Assembly (NCBI RefSeq): GCF_025823185.1
Contig: NZ_JACKVK010000011.1
Location: 186,615 to 250,614, forward strand
Source of the DNA: Mycobacterium yunnanensis
GTDB taxonomy: Bacteria > Actinomycetota > Actinomycetes > Mycobacteriales > Mycobacteriaceae
Length of the DNA: 64,000 nucleotides
Direction of reading: 5' to 3'
Part shown: piece after piece, positions 1 through 8,544 of the stretch
How the letters are laid out: every line of letters begins with the position of its first letter
Numbering within the stretch: the first letter of the stretch is position 1
Made by a program: the position numbers and the translations under genes
Notes under the pieces: model-generated
What the model was told of the DNA's origin: nothing
The model's input: only the letters and a program-made list of their open reading frames with translations
Database searches by the model: none

Positions 1-173
1 ACGGCCTGGCCAACCTCGGTGCCACCGGCGACGTTCCGGCCACCGCGTGGATCACCGAGGACGGCGACCACGCCCTCGTGCAGGCCAAGCTCGACCCCAG
101 CCAGGGCAACAGCGTGCAGATGACGCTGAGCGACTGGGGCAAGACCGTCACCGTCACCAAGCCCGCCGCCTGA
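1..173 (+). CDS. lprG: LprG lipoprotein, C-terminal fragment
   Basis: Only the last 56 codons are present, read from base 3 and ending TGA at 171-173. The visible peptide has the short beta-strand pattern of the LppX/LprG fold (VPATAWITEDGDHALVQ, then a run ending GKTVTVTKPAA). LprG is a periplasmic lipoprotein that binds triacylated lipids such as triacylglyceride and lipoarabinomannan and hands them toward the outer membrane. Identification rests mainly on the next gene, P55, whose ATG overlaps this stop by one base (TGATG), matching the conserved lprG-P55 operon. The signal peptide and lipobox lie outside the window. Confidence 0.85.
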   Translation, partial: GLANLGATGDVPATAWITEDGDHALVQAKLDPSQGNSVQMTLSDWGKTVTVTKPAA

Positions 174-1741
174 TGGCTCGCGTGACGTCCGCGGCGCTGG
201 GCACCGGCGGACCGAGGACGACCAACCGGCGGGTCGCCATCAGCGCTGGCGGACTCGCCGTTCTGCTCGGCGCTCTCGACACCTACGTCGTGATCACCGT
301 GATCAACGACATCATGCGCGACGTCGGGATCTCGCTGAACCAGATTCAGCGCGTCACCCCGATCATCACCATGTACCTGCTCGGCTACATCGCGGCGATG
401 CCGTTGCTTGGCCGCGCTTCGGACCGCTTCGGCCGCAAGCTGGTACTGCAGGTCAGCCTGGCCGGCTTCGCCGTCGGCTCCGTGGTGACCGCGCTCTCCG
501 ACGACCTCTTCACCATCGTCATCGGCCGGTTCATCCAGGGCACGGCGAGCGGTGCGCTGCTGCCGGTCACGCTGGCACTTGCCGCGGACCTGTGGGCCGC
601 CAAGAGCCGGGCGTCGGTGCTCGGCGGCATCGGCGCCGCCCAGGAGCTCGGCGCCGTCCTGGGACCGCTCTACGGCGTCGCCGTGGTGTGGGCGCTGTCC
701 ACGTGGCGTGACGTCTTCTGGATCAACGTGCCGCTCGCGCTCGTCGCCATGGTGATGATCCACTTCAGCCTGCCGTCGAGGGACCCCGACGAGCCGCGGG
801 AGAAGGTCGACGTCGTCGGCGGTCTGCTGCTGGCAGTCGCCTTGGGTCTGATGGTCTTCGGCATGTACAACCCGTCACCGGACGGCAAGCAGGTCTTCCC
901 CAGTTGGGGACTGCCCGTGCTCGGCGTGGCGGTGCTGGCCGCGATCGCCTTCTTCGTATGGGAGAAGTTCGCCAAGACCCGGCTCATCGAGCCGACCGGG
1001 GTGAAGTTCCGGCCGTTCCTCGCCGCCCTCGGGGCGTCGCTGTGCACCGGTGCGGCCCTGATGGTGACGCTGGTCAACGTGGAGCTGTTCGGGCAGGGCG
1101 TGTTGGGCAAGGAGCAGAACGAGACCGTCCTGCTGCTGCTGTGGTTCCTGGGCGCGTTGCCCGTCGGCGCCGTCCTCGGTGGTCTGATCGCCACCCGGAT
1201 CGGCGACCGCATCGTCGCCTTCGTCGGACTGCTGATCGCGGCGTTCGGCTACTGGCTGGTGTCGCACTGGGACGTGAACGTGCTCTCCGCGCACCATGAC
1301 CTGGTGCTGTTCACCCTGCCCACGTTCGACACCGACCTGGTGCTCGCCGGTCTGGGCCTCGGCCTCGTGATCGGACCGCTGACCTCGGCAACGCTGCGCA
1401 CCGTGCCGGGCTCTCAGCACGGCATCGCGTCCGCCGCGGTGGTGGTGTCCCGGATGATCGGCATGCTGATCGGTCTGGCGTCGCTCAGCGCGTGGGGCCT
1501 CTACAAGTTCAACCAGTACCTCGCCGAGATGCCGAAGCCCAAGGGCAACAACCTGTTGGAGATCGGCGCGCAACTCGCCGCCAACGTGCGGACCGCCTAC
1601 ACGATGCAGTACGGCCAGATCTTCTTCATCACGATGGTGGTGTGCGCGATCGGTGCGGTCCTGGGCTTGCTGATCGCCGGAAAGCACGACCATGCCGAGG
1701 AATTGGACGACACCACCGATGCGGTGGCCGCCCAGAACTAG
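173..1741 (+). CDS. P55-type MFS drug/lipid exporter (Rv1410c homologue)
   Basis: This 522-residue inner-membrane transporter belongs to the 14-helix DHA2 branch of the major facilitator superfamily. The first helix starts near residue 21 and carries Asp36 (GALDTYVV). Motif A is visible at residues 80-89 (GRASDRFGRK) in the loop after helix 2. The ATG at 173 is chosen because it overlaps the lprG stop; an in-frame upstream start at 47 would lie inside lprG. In mycobacteria P55 works with LprG in exporting triacylglycerides and affects drug susceptibility and cell-wall permeability. The C-terminus is short, hydrophilic and acidic (HDHAEELDDTTD). Confidence 0.93.
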   Translation: MARVTSAALGTGGPRTTNRRVAISAGGLAVLLGALDTYVVITVINDIMRDVGISLNQIQRVTPIITMYLLGYIAAMPLLGRASDRFGRKLVLQVSLAGFAVGSVVTALSDDLFTIVIGRFIQGTASGALLPVTLALAADLWAAKSRASVLGGIGAAQELGAVLGPLYGVAVVWALSTWRDVFWINVPLALVAMVMIHFSLPSRDPDEPREKVDVVGGLLLAVALGLMVFGMYNPSPDGKQVFPSWGLPVLGVAVLAAIAFFVWEKFAKTRLIEPTGVKFRPFLAALGASLCTGAALMVTLVNVELFGQGVLGKEQNETVLLLLWFLGALPVGAVLGGLIATRIGDRIVAFVGLLIAAFGYWLVSHWDVNVLSAHHDLVLFTLPTFDTDLVLAGLGLGLVIGPLTSATLRTVPGSQHGIASAAVVVSRMIGMLIGLASLSAWGLYKFNQYLAEMPKPKGNNLLEIGAQLAANVRTAYTMQYGQIFFITMVVCAIGAVLGLLIAGKHDHAEELDDTTDAVAAQN

Positions 1742-1745
1742 CTGG

Positions 1746-1901
1746 TCAGCAGCGTTCGACGCCCGGGGTGATCAGCTTGATGTCGGTTCGGGCTTCGGAT
1801 TCCGAAACGTTCAGCACCGCCCGCAACGGGCGGAAGACCATGTCGACGATGGCGTTCTGATCGGCGGGGCGAAAGCTGAGCCAGTCCTGCAGTGCAGTCA
1901 T
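1746..1901 (-). CDS. small hypothetical protein, 51 aa
   Basis: I do not recognise a family. The peptide begins MTALQDWLSFRPADQNAIV and ends KLITPGVERC. It has an amphipathic look with no signal peptide or membrane segment. Support for a real gene: a GAAGGA ribosome-binding sequence 9 nt before the ATG, a good -10-like hexamer (TAAAAT) about 75 bp upstream, and amino-acid composition unlike a random high-GC frame (few Arg/Ala/Gly runs). It lies downstream of ribD on the same strand after a 207 bp gap and ends 4 bp from the convergent P55 gene. Confidence 0.5.
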   Translation of the reverse strand: MTALQDWLSFRPADQNAIVDMVFRPLRAVLNVSESEARTDIKLITPGVERC

Positions 1902-1975
1902 TGCTCTTCGTCCTTCGTTGTGTGGTGCCCGAGTCAACGGGCAGCCTGGGCCAGGTGGCCACGACCTTGGTTCCG

Positions 1976-1981
1976 ATTTTA
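1976..1981 (-). promoter_or_regulatory. candidate -10 element for the 51-aa gene
   Basis: Read on the minus strand this is TAAAAT, close to the mycobacterial TANNNT consensus. Transcription would begin near 1969 and give a leader of about 68 nt containing GCCCG/CGGGC complementary arms before the ribosome-binding site. No convincing -35 is seen. Confidence 0.35.
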
Positions 1982-2108
1982 CGGGGACCTACGACACCAA
2001 TCGGGTCCACGTGGGGCGGTTGAGGTCTCAAAGGGGTAACGAGTCCCCCAACAGCGCACATTCCGTGGGTGACGCGACTCACATTGGCGGCCAAGGCAAT
2101 TCCACGTC

Positions 2109-3119
2109 TCAGTTTGACGTGGCTGGCACCAGGCTCATGCGGATGTCGGGGCCGATGCGCTGCACGCCGTCGTACCGCCACCGCTGCGCGGCGACCATGC
2201 TGGCCACCCCGACGTCGTCGACGGCCGTGATCGGGCCGCCCAGCAGGATCGGGGCGACGTAGGCCAGGATGCGGTCCACCACGCCCGCCCGCAGGAATGC
2301 TCCCGCCAGGGTGGGGCCGCCTTCGAGGAGCACGGCGGTGCGGTCCGAGAGGGCCCGAATCACCTCGTGGGGATCTCGGGTTCGGATCACCATCGTTCGC
2401 GAGTCGTCGTTGAGCACCTTGGCCTCGGGTGAGACGTCACGCTCGCCCACCACCACGCGCAACGGCTGACGCTCGGCCAGTGACCCGTCGGGCAGTCGAG
2501 CGGTCAACGTTGGATCGTCTGCGAACACGGTGCCGGTGCCGACGACGATGGCATCGGCGACCGCACGCAGACGGTGCACGTCGGCGCGGGCGGCCTCGCT
2601 GGTGATCCACTGACTGGTGCCGTCGGCCGCGGCGCTGCGTCCGTCGACGCTGGAGGCGAACTTCCACGTGACGTGTGGCCGGCCGGTGCGCTGGCGATGC
2701 AGCCATTCCCGCAGGGCGCCCCCGGCGACGTCCTCGGCGAGCACCCCGACCTGGACGGCGATGCCGGCGTTGGCGAGTCGCTTGGCTCCCCCGGCGGCGA
2801 CGGGATTCGGGTCGGCGACGGCGTAGACCACCGTGGACACCCCCGCCGCGATGAGCGCGTCGACGCAGGGCGGCGTGCGGCCGTGGTGGTTGCAGGGCTC
2901 CAGGGTGACCACCGCCGTGCCGCCGGCAGCCCGTTCACCGGCCCGCCGCAGCGCGACGACCTCGGCGTGGGGCCCGCCCGCGGGTTGGGTAGCGCCGACC
3001 CCGGCGATGTTTCCTTCGCGATCCAGGATCACCGCCCCGACGGGCGGGTTGGGAAGGGTCGTGCCCTTGACGCCGTCGGCCTGGGCGATGGCCGACCGCA
3101 TGGCGTCGTCGACGTTCAT
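2109..3119 (-). CDS. ribD: RibD bifunctional riboflavin deaminase/reductase
   Basis: This 336-residue enzyme (ribG in M. tuberculosis) catalyses steps two and three of riboflavin synthesis: deamination of the pyrimidine from GTP cyclohydrolase II, then NADPH reduction of its ribose. The N-terminal cytidine-deaminase-like domain (about 1-145) has zinc ligands His51 with Glu53 (PHAEVVAL) and Cys76/Cys85 (EPCNHHGRTPPC). The rest is the DHFR-like reductase domain (from WKFASSVDGRSAA, with LLEGGPTLAGAFL near the end). ATG 3119 is chosen over an in-frame start upstream because the extra 64 residues overlap rpe and look non-coding. It follows rpe by 7 bp. Confidence 0.95.
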   Translation of the reverse strand: MNVDDAMRSAIAQADGVKGTTLPNPPVGAVILDREGNIAGVGATQPAGGPHAEVVALRRAGERAAGGTAVVTLEPCNHHGRTPPCVDALIAAGVSTVVYAVADPNPVAAGGAKRLANAGIAVQVGVLAEDVAGGALREWLHRQRTGRPHVTWKFASSVDGRSAAADGTSQWITSEAARADVHRLRAVADAIVVGTGTVFADDPTLTARLPDGSLAERQPLRVVVGERDVSPEAKVLNDDSRTMVIRTRDPHEVIRALSDRTAVLLEGGPTLAGAFLRAGVVDRILAYVAPILLGGPITAVDDVGVASMVAAQRWRYDGVQRIGPDIRMSLVPATSN

Positions 3120-3126
3120 CGCCCGG

Positions 3127-3804
3127 TCAGGTCCGCAGGTGTGCCGACGCCGCAGCGGCCTGCCTGCGGAGGTTCTGCACCGCCAACCCGGGATCGGCGG
3201 CGCCGAAGACGGCCGAGCCGGCGACGAAGCAGTCCACTCCCGCCTCGGCGGCGGCCTCGATGGTGTCGTCGTTGATGCCGCCGTCGATCTCCACGACCAC
3301 GGTGAGTTCACCCGCGTCGACCAGTCGCCGCACGGCGGTGACCTTGGAGAGCACGTCCGGCATGAACTTCTGGCCGCCGAAGCCCGGTTCGACCGACATC
3401 ACCAGCAGCGTGTCGAACTGACGGAGGATCTCGAGGTACGGCTCGATGGGGGTGCCCGGCTTGACGCTCAGCCCCGCCTTGGCGCCGGCCGCGCGGATGT
3501 CACGGGCCACGGCCACCGGGTCGTCGGTCGCCTCGGCGTGGAACGTCACGTTGTAGGCGCCGGCCTCGGCGTACGGCGGGGCCCACCGGGCCGGGTCCTC
3601 GATCATCAGGTGACAGTCCATCGGGATGTCGGTCGCCTTCAACAGGCTCTCCACGACCGGGAGGCCGAGCGTCAGGTTCGGTACGAAGTGGTTGTCCATC
3701 ACGTCGACGTGGAGCCAGTCGGCTCCGACGACGGCGGCGGTCTCGTCGGCCAGGCGCGCGAAGTCGGCGGCCAGGATCGACGGCGCGATCAAGGGTTCGG
3801 GCAT
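3127..3804 (-). CDS. rpe: ribulose-phosphate 3-epimerase
   Basis: This 225-residue TIM-barrel enzyme interconverts ribulose 5-phosphate and xylulose 5-phosphate in the pentose phosphate pathway. Visible family signatures are Ser9 (IAPSILAADF), the metal ligands His32 and Asp34 (LHVDVMD), His65 (CHLMIED), and Asp173 (EIDGGIN), followed by the phosphate-binding VAGSAVFG. The start at 3804 (MPEPLIAPS) gives the normal family length. It sits 32 bp downstream of rsmB and immediately before ribD, so ribulose 5-phosphate, a riboflavin precursor, links the two neighbours metabolically. Confidence 0.96.
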   Translation of the reverse strand: MPEPLIAPSILAADFARLADETAAVVGADWLHVDVMDNHFVPNLTLGLPVVESLLKATDIPMDCHLMIEDPARWAPPYAEAGAYNVTFHAEATDDPVAVARDIRAAGAKAGLSVKPGTPIEPYLEILRQFDTLLVMSVEPGFGGQKFMPDVLSKVTAVRRLVDAGELTVVVEIDGGINDDTIEAAAEAGVDCFVAGSAVFGAADPGLAVQNLRRQAAAASAHLRT

Positions 3805-3836
3805 GGCGGTCAGCTTAGATTCCGGCCCGCCGGCGC

Positions 3837-5228
3837 TCAGCGCTGCACCCGCAGCGCCGCCGCGAACATGGCGTCCGTGCCGTGGCGGTGCGGCCACAGC
3901 TGCACGTACGGCCCGGCACCAAGGTCGGGTACGGGCGTCGGCCCCGCGTCGAAGAGCGGGCGGGCGTCGACGGCGGTGACGGGCTGACGCCGCAGCGCGT
4001 CGGCCACCACGCCGACGGTCTCCGCCAGATGCGGTGAGCAGGTGGCATACAGCACGACGCCGCCGTCGCGGGTCAGCGCGATCGCCGCGGCCAGCAGTTG
4101 CTTCTGCAGCTTGGCCAGGCCCGGCACGTCGCCGGGTTGGCGGCGCCACCGCGCCTCGGGCCTACGCCGCAGTGCGCCGAGCCCGGTGCACGGCGCGTCG
4201 ACGAGCACCCGGTCGAACGACGCGGCAGGCAGTCCCGTCTCGCGACCGTCGACCCTCAGCACGTCGGCGTCCAGCCCCCTCAGGGTCTGCTCGACGAGAT
4301 CCGCGCGGTGCGGCGTGGGTTCCACGGCCGTCACGTGGGCACCCCGCTGCGCGGCGACGGCGGCCAGGATGGCGGCCTTGCCGCCAGGCCCGGCGCAGAG
4401 GTCCAGCCAGCGGTCGTCGCTGCCGTCGACCGGGGCGAGCGTCAACGCCCGCGCCACCAGTTGGCTGCCCTCGTCCTGGACCTGCGCCGCGCCGTCACGC
4501 AGCGCGTCGAGCCGTCCCGGGTCGCCGCCGGAGAGGTACACCGCGTACGGCGAGTACCGGCCCACCTCACCGTCGACCGTTCGGGCCAGCTCCTCGGCGG
4601 TCAGCACGCCGGGCCGAGCGGCCAGGTGCACCAGCGGCCGGCCGTCGTCACTGGCGAGCAGCGCCCCCAGCTCGCCGGCGTCTGCGCCGAGGGCGTCGGC
4701 GAAGCACTGCGCAATCCACCGGGGGTGGGCGTGAGTGAAGGCGATGTTGCCGACCGGATCGGTCGCCGCGGGCGGAGCCAGTTCGGCGACCCAGGACGAT
4801 TCGTCGCGGGATGCGATGGTCCGCAGGGTTCCGTTGACGAAACCCGCTCGCGCACCGTCGAATTCGAGAGCAGCCTGCTCGACGGTGGTGTCCACCGCGG
4901 CGTGGGCGTCGACGCGGGTGCGCAGCAGCTGATAGGAGCCGAGCCGCAACAGGTCCAGCAGCACGGGGTCGATGCGGTCCACCGTGCGGTTGGTCGCGTG
5001 CACGATGATCGCGTCGAGCAACCCGAGCGCGCGGCACGCGCCGTAGGCCAGTTCGGTGGCGAACGCCGCGTCACGGCCGGTGATCTGCCGTTCGCGCAGC
5101 AGGGTGGGCAACACCAGGTTGGCGTACGCGTCGCGCTCGGAGACGGCCCGCAGCACGTCGAAGGCGGCCCGCCGGGGCGGATCGAGCGGTTTGCGCGGCG
5201 GCCTTCGCCTGCCCTGTGGCCGGGTCAC
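3837..5228 (-). CDS. rsmB: 16S rRNA (cytosine-967-C5)-methyltransferase RsmB
   Basis: This 463-residue protein (Fmu) is an RNA m5C methyltransferase. An N-terminal NusB-like RNA-binding domain (about residues 15-145, DPVLLDLLRLGSYQLLRTRV) precedes the SAM-dependent catalytic domain. The SAM loop is LDLCAGPGGKAAIL, and the two conserved cysteines lie in DAPCTGLGALRRRPEARW and LYATCSPH; the TC motif cysteine is the nucleophile in this family. GTG 5228 is preferred because it overlaps the fmt stop as GTGA, a sign of translational coupling; another GTG at 5237 would add three residues. Confidence 0.93.
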   Translation of the reverse strand: MTRPQGRRRPPRKPLDPPRRAAFDVLRAVSERDAYANLVLPTLLRERQITGRDAAFATELAYGACRALGLLDAIIVHATNRTVDRIDPVLLDLLRLGSYQLLRTRVDAHAAVDTTVEQAALEFDGARAGFVNGTLRTIASRDESSWVAELAPPAATDPVGNIAFTHAHPRWIAQCFADALGADAGELGALLASDDGRPLVHLAARPGVLTAEELARTVDGEVGRYSPYAVYLSGGDPGRLDALRDGAAQVQDEGSQLVARALTLAPVDGSDDRWLDLCAGPGGKAAILAAVAAQRGAHVTAVEPTPHRADLVEQTLRGLDADVLRVDGRETGLPAASFDRVLVDAPCTGLGALRRRPEARWRRQPGDVPGLAKLQKQLLAAAIALTRDGGVVLYATCSPHLAETVGVVADALRRQPVTAVDARPLFDAGPTPVPDLGAGPYVQLWPHRHGTDAMFAAALRVQR

Positions 5229-6172
5229 CGGGCGCACGCGTTCTCGTCGAGCCGGGCACCCCGCGCCCAGTCCGCCGCCTTCATCGCCTTCTTGCCCGGT
5301 GGCTGGATGTCACCGAGTAGCACCGGGGTCGACGACGTGCCCACGTGAACGCCGCGCCGGTCGACGCGAATCATGCCCGGCGCCAGTGCTTCTCGATCCT
5401 GAGCGTCCTGATCATCGGCCTCGGGTCGCACGGGACCCACCTTGATTCGGAGGTCGCCGATCATCGTCCACGCACCGGGGTTGGGGGTCACCGCGCGAAT
5501 CCTACGGTCGACCACCTGGGCGGGTAGATCCCACCGCACGCGCGCCTCCTCCACGGTGATCTTCGGCGCGACGGTGATCCCGTCGGAGGGCTGCGGGATC
5601 GCGGCGAGGGTGCCGTCGGCGATGCCGTCCATCGTCCGCTCCAGCAGCATCGCCCCGGAGACCGACAGTCGGTCGAGGAGGTCGCCTGCCGTGTCGGTCG
5701 GCCGCACGGTCTCGGTCACCACACCGAACACCGGCCCCGAATCCAGGCTGGGTTCGATGCGGAACGTGGTGGCACCGGTGACCTCGTCACCCGCGGCGAT
5801 GGCGGCTTGAACGGGTGCGGCGCCCCGCCACGCCGGCAGCAGGGAGAAGTGCAGGTTGACCCAGCCGTGCGGCGGGACGGCCAGCAGCCCGTCGCGCAGC
5901 AGCGCGCCGTAGGCCACCACCGCGCAGCAGTCGGGGGCGAGGTCGCGTAACTCGGCGACGAAGTCGGGCCCGTTGGGTTTCTCGGGACGTAGCACCGGAA
6001 TGCCCGCGTCCAAGGCGAATTGGGCCACCGGTGACGGTGCCGGGCGCCCCCTGCGACCGGACGCGGCGTCCGGGCGCGTCAGCACGGCGGCCACGTCGTG
6101 GTGTGGTGAGTCGACGAGTCGACGCAATGAGGGAAGGGCGGGCTCTGGGGTGCCCGCGAAGATGATTCGCAC
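5225..6172 (-). CDS. fmt: methionyl-tRNA formyltransferase
   Basis: This 315-residue enzyme transfers a formyl group from 10-formyl-tetrahydrofolate to initiator Met-tRNA, enabling bacterial translation initiation. The catalytic triad is visible as Asn106, His108 (NLHFSLLPAWRGAAP) and Asp144 (EPSLDSGPV). The C-terminal tRNA-binding domain starts around residue 205. It starts with GTG at 6172, 3 bp after lemA ends, and overlaps rsmB by 4 bp, so both translation-related genes are probably made from one message. Confidence 0.96.
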   Translation of the reverse strand: MRIIFAGTPEPALPSLRRLVDSPHHDVAAVLTRPDAASGRRGRPAPSPVAQFALDAGIPVLRPEKPNGPDFVAELRDLAPDCCAVVAYGALLRDGLLAVPPHGWVNLHFSLLPAWRGAAPVQAAIAAGDEVTGATTFRIEPSLDSGPVFGVVTETVRPTDTAGDLLDRLSVSGAMLLERTMDGIADGTLAAIPQPSDGITVAPKITVEEARVRWDLPAQVVDRRIRAVTPNPGAWTMIGDLRIKVGPVRPEADDQDAQDREALAPGMIRVDRRGVHVGTSSTPVLLGDIQPPGKKAMKAADWARGARLDENACAR

Positions 6173-6175
6173 GTC

Positions 6176-6712
6176 TCAACCGTTGATCTGGTAGTACTCG
6201 CGTTCGGACACCCCGGCCAGCGGGGCGACGAACATCCACGGAATCGTGGTGAGGGTCTTGTTGAGCGTTGCGACCGCGTCGTTGTAGTACTGGCGGGCGA
6301 ACGCAAGCTTGTTCTCGGTGTCGGCGAGATTGTCCTGAAGGTTCAGGAAATTGCTCGACGAGTTCAACTCAGGATAGCTCCGCCCCAGCGCCAGGACCGG
6401 TCGAAGGGCGCCGTCCAGCTCGCGTTCGGCGGCGCTGCGGTCAGCAACCGACGTGCCGCCGGTTGCGGTGGCCAGCGCGGCTCGGGCGTCGGTGACGTGG
6501 TCGAGCACACCTTTCTCGTGCGCCGCAAAGGTCTGCACGGTGTGCACCAGGCTGGGGATCAGCGACGCCCGGCGCGTCAGCTCGACGTCGACGCCGGCCA
6601 GGGCCTCGGACACCCGCACGTCCGCGGTGCGGATCTTGTTGTAGCCCAACACCAATGCCACCAGAATCACCACCAGGAGCACCACCGCCAGGACGAGCAC
6701 CGACGTCACCAC
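6176..6712 (-). CDS. LemA family membrane-anchored protein
   Basis: A 178-residue protein with one N-terminal membrane helix (about residues 3-24) and a long helical periplasmic or cytoplasmic domain containing the LemA hallmarks GYNKIRTADVRVSEA, RASLIPSLV and a tyrosine-rich C-terminal stretch (QYYNDAV, REYYQING). The function of LemA proteins is not settled. They are commonly encoded beside DUF2207 or TPM-domain membrane proteins, as here: the start overlaps the upstream DUF2207 stop (GTG at 6712 or 6709, TGA at 6708-6706). The pair probably acts together in the envelope. Confidence 0.9.
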   Translation of the reverse strand: MVTSVLVLAVVLLVVILVALVLGYNKIRTADVRVSEALAGVDVELTRRASLIPSLVHTVQTFAAHEKGVLDHVTDARAALATATGGTSVADRSAAERELDGALRPVLALGRSYPELNSSSNFLNLQDNLADTENKLAFARQYYNDAVATLNKTLTTIPWMFVAPLAGVSEREYYQING

Positions 6713-8505
6713 GAGCCTCCTCCTCCCCCACCGCCGCCTCCGCCACCGCCGCCGCTGGAGCTGGAGCTACTACTCGACGACGATGACGACGCCTGTGAGG
6801 CGGTGTACGCGCTGATCGACGACGACAGCGCCGAGTCGAAGCTGTCGAAGTCCGGTCCGCCGGAGCTCGAGCCATGGCCGCTCGACGGTGAGGACGTCTG
6901 ATACCAACTGGGTTCCGGCGCAGCGGCTCCGACGGTGTCGCTGTACTTCTTGGCCCACAGCGCCGCCACACCGCCGGCGACGGCGAACGGGACGTACGCG
7001 GTGTACAGGTCCTTGCGGGCCGCGAAGTCGAATCGCGTCTCCGCCGAGTCGGTGGCCAGCAATCGGTGGAAACCGCCTGCCTCCGACCACAGTTGACGCC
7101 CCTTCGCCGTGCGCCTCGTGCCGACGCCGCCCGCCCACGAGCCCCGGGAGAACACGAAGAACGCGACGAAGGGCAGGCCCCACATGGTCGTCGGAAAGCC
7201 CCACCGAAAGAAACCGCAGGCCGCCAGGACGACGGCCAGGGCGTTGGCCGACCGCACCCAGAGTTCCTTGCGGCGCTTGACCACCAGACCCTCGTCGAGC
7301 GCCCACTTTCGCGCCGCGGTGGCCAGGTCGGCCTTCGCCGTGGTCAGCTTCTTGCCTGCGCTGGCGGTGGACGTGGCCTCGAACTCCCGGCCGCTACCCT
7401 TCACCTTCAGTGCCATCGCCACGGCGCGGGTCACGGGGTCGACGTCGGCCCAGCCGTCGTCGGCGACGCCCCGGACGATCCATCTCTTCTCGTCGGCCTG
7501 CTTGAGTTCGACGAGATTGCGTTCCGCGGCGTAGAGCAACGTGGCCGTCAACCCGTTCTTGGGCACCTCCTCGGTGCGGATGTATTCGACCTGCACCGGG
7601 CCCAGTCCGGCCGGCGGCGCGTACTGCACCGGGAATCCCGGCTCGGGCTCGACGGTGGTGCGGTACCAGAGGTGGGCGATCAGAGCGCCGGCCACGGTGA
7701 GGCCGGCGACCCACACCACCCCGCCGACGGAGCGTCCGAGGACGCGGTCCCACTCGTAGGACCACGGCAGGCTGGCGCGCGGCGGGGTCGGCAGGTCGAC
7801 GCCGGCGCGCAGCGTGACCGGCGTGCGGGGCGCCAGGTTCGCCGCGGCCAGCTCGATCGTGGTGCCCGACACCGTGAGTCCGTCGCAGGCGGCCCCCGTG
7901 CCAAACCCGACGGAGCATTCGGCGCCGGTGACGGCGGCGGGCATCGTCGCTCGAACCCGCACCCGCTGAATCACGTTGTTCCACGACGGTGCGATCACGT
8001 TCCAGTAGAACGCAGACCTCGAGTCGGGGTCGCCGACCACCGAGGCGTAGCCGCGGTTATCCCCGGTGGCGCCCGGGTCGAGTACGCCGGGGATGGCGTA
8101 CCGGATCTCGTAGACGTGGGTGCCGGGGCTCAGCGTGCTGTCGGGATCACCGATCTTGGCCACCCGGAATCTCTCCCCCGACTCCGAGAGCAGTCGGTAG
8201 GGCACGGGTTCGCCGTCCATCAGGATCGAGGTGACCTCGGGTTCCTGACGCACTCGGGGGCTGTTCGAATTGGCGACGTCCCAGTACCGGAAGATGCCGT
8301 GCCGCCCAGAGGGGAACTCGCCGCGGATGGTTTCCACGGCGGTGAGCCGTCCGTTGGCCGCGACGGTGAAGTCGGCCTGGTAGTCGCTGATGACGACGGG
8401 ATCCTCCACCGGCGCGGAGCTGGACGCGCCGCCGGACATCAGCGGCCACAGCAGCCCGGCGGCCACCAGGATCGCGAGCACGACCCAGCCGAAGATCCGC
8501 TTCAC
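6706..8505 (-). CDS. DUF2207 membrane protein with Ser/Gly tail
   Basis: A 599-residue protein: an N-terminal signal or membrane helix (about 5-25), a large extracytoplasmic beta-rich DUF2207 domain (about 35-255), a membrane helix (about 263-285), a cytoplasmic region, two closely spaced helices near 425-460, and a further hydrophobic stretch near 515. The C-terminus is extraordinary: 12 consecutive Ser, then 13 consecutive Gly, then Ser-Trp. Gly/Ser-rich tails are a recurring feature of this family. GTG 8505 is the start. It is transcribed just after priA (39 bp gap) and is coupled to lemA. Function is unknown. Confidence 0.9.
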   Translation of the reverse strand: MKRIFGWVVLAILVAAGLLWPLMSGGASSSAPVEDPVVISDYQADFTVAANGRLTAVETIRGEFPSGRHGIFRYWDVANSNSPRVRQEPEVTSILMDGEPVPYRLLSESGERFRVAKIGDPDSTLSPGTHVYEIRYAIPGVLDPGATGDNRGYASVVGDPDSRSAFYWNVIAPSWNNVIQRVRVRATMPAAVTGAECSVGFGTGAACDGLTVSGTTIELAAANLAPRTPVTLRAGVDLPTPPRASLPWSYEWDRVLGRSVGGVVWVAGLTVAGALIAHLWYRTTVEPEPGFPVQYAPPAGLGPVQVEYIRTEEVPKNGLTATLLYAAERNLVELKQADEKRWIVRGVADDGWADVDPVTRAVAMALKVKGSGREFEATSTASAGKKLTTAKADLATAARKWALDEGLVVKRRKELWVRSANALAVVLAACGFFRWGFPTTMWGLPFVAFFVFSRGSWAGGVGTRRTAKGRQLWSEAGGFHRLLATDSAETRFDFAARKDLYTAYVPFAVAGGVAALWAKKYSDTVGAAAPEPSWYQTSSPSSGHGSSSGGPDFDSFDSALSSSISAYTASQASSSSSSSSSSSSGGGGGGGGGGGGGSW

Positions 8506-8544
8506 CGCACCTCCCCTAGCCCGTCACCGCCCGTCGAATCGGAC

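Noticed and set aside
1902..2108. FMN riboswitch near ribD
   Set aside because: The gap lies downstream of ribD, and the conserved FMN-element sequences were not seen; only a simple promoter-like element was found.
6709..6789. Simple-sequence (microsatellite) artefact at the DUF2207 3' end
   Set aside because: Codons in the Ser and Gly runs are mixed, which does not fit a slipped trinucleotide repeat or a homopolymer sequencing error.
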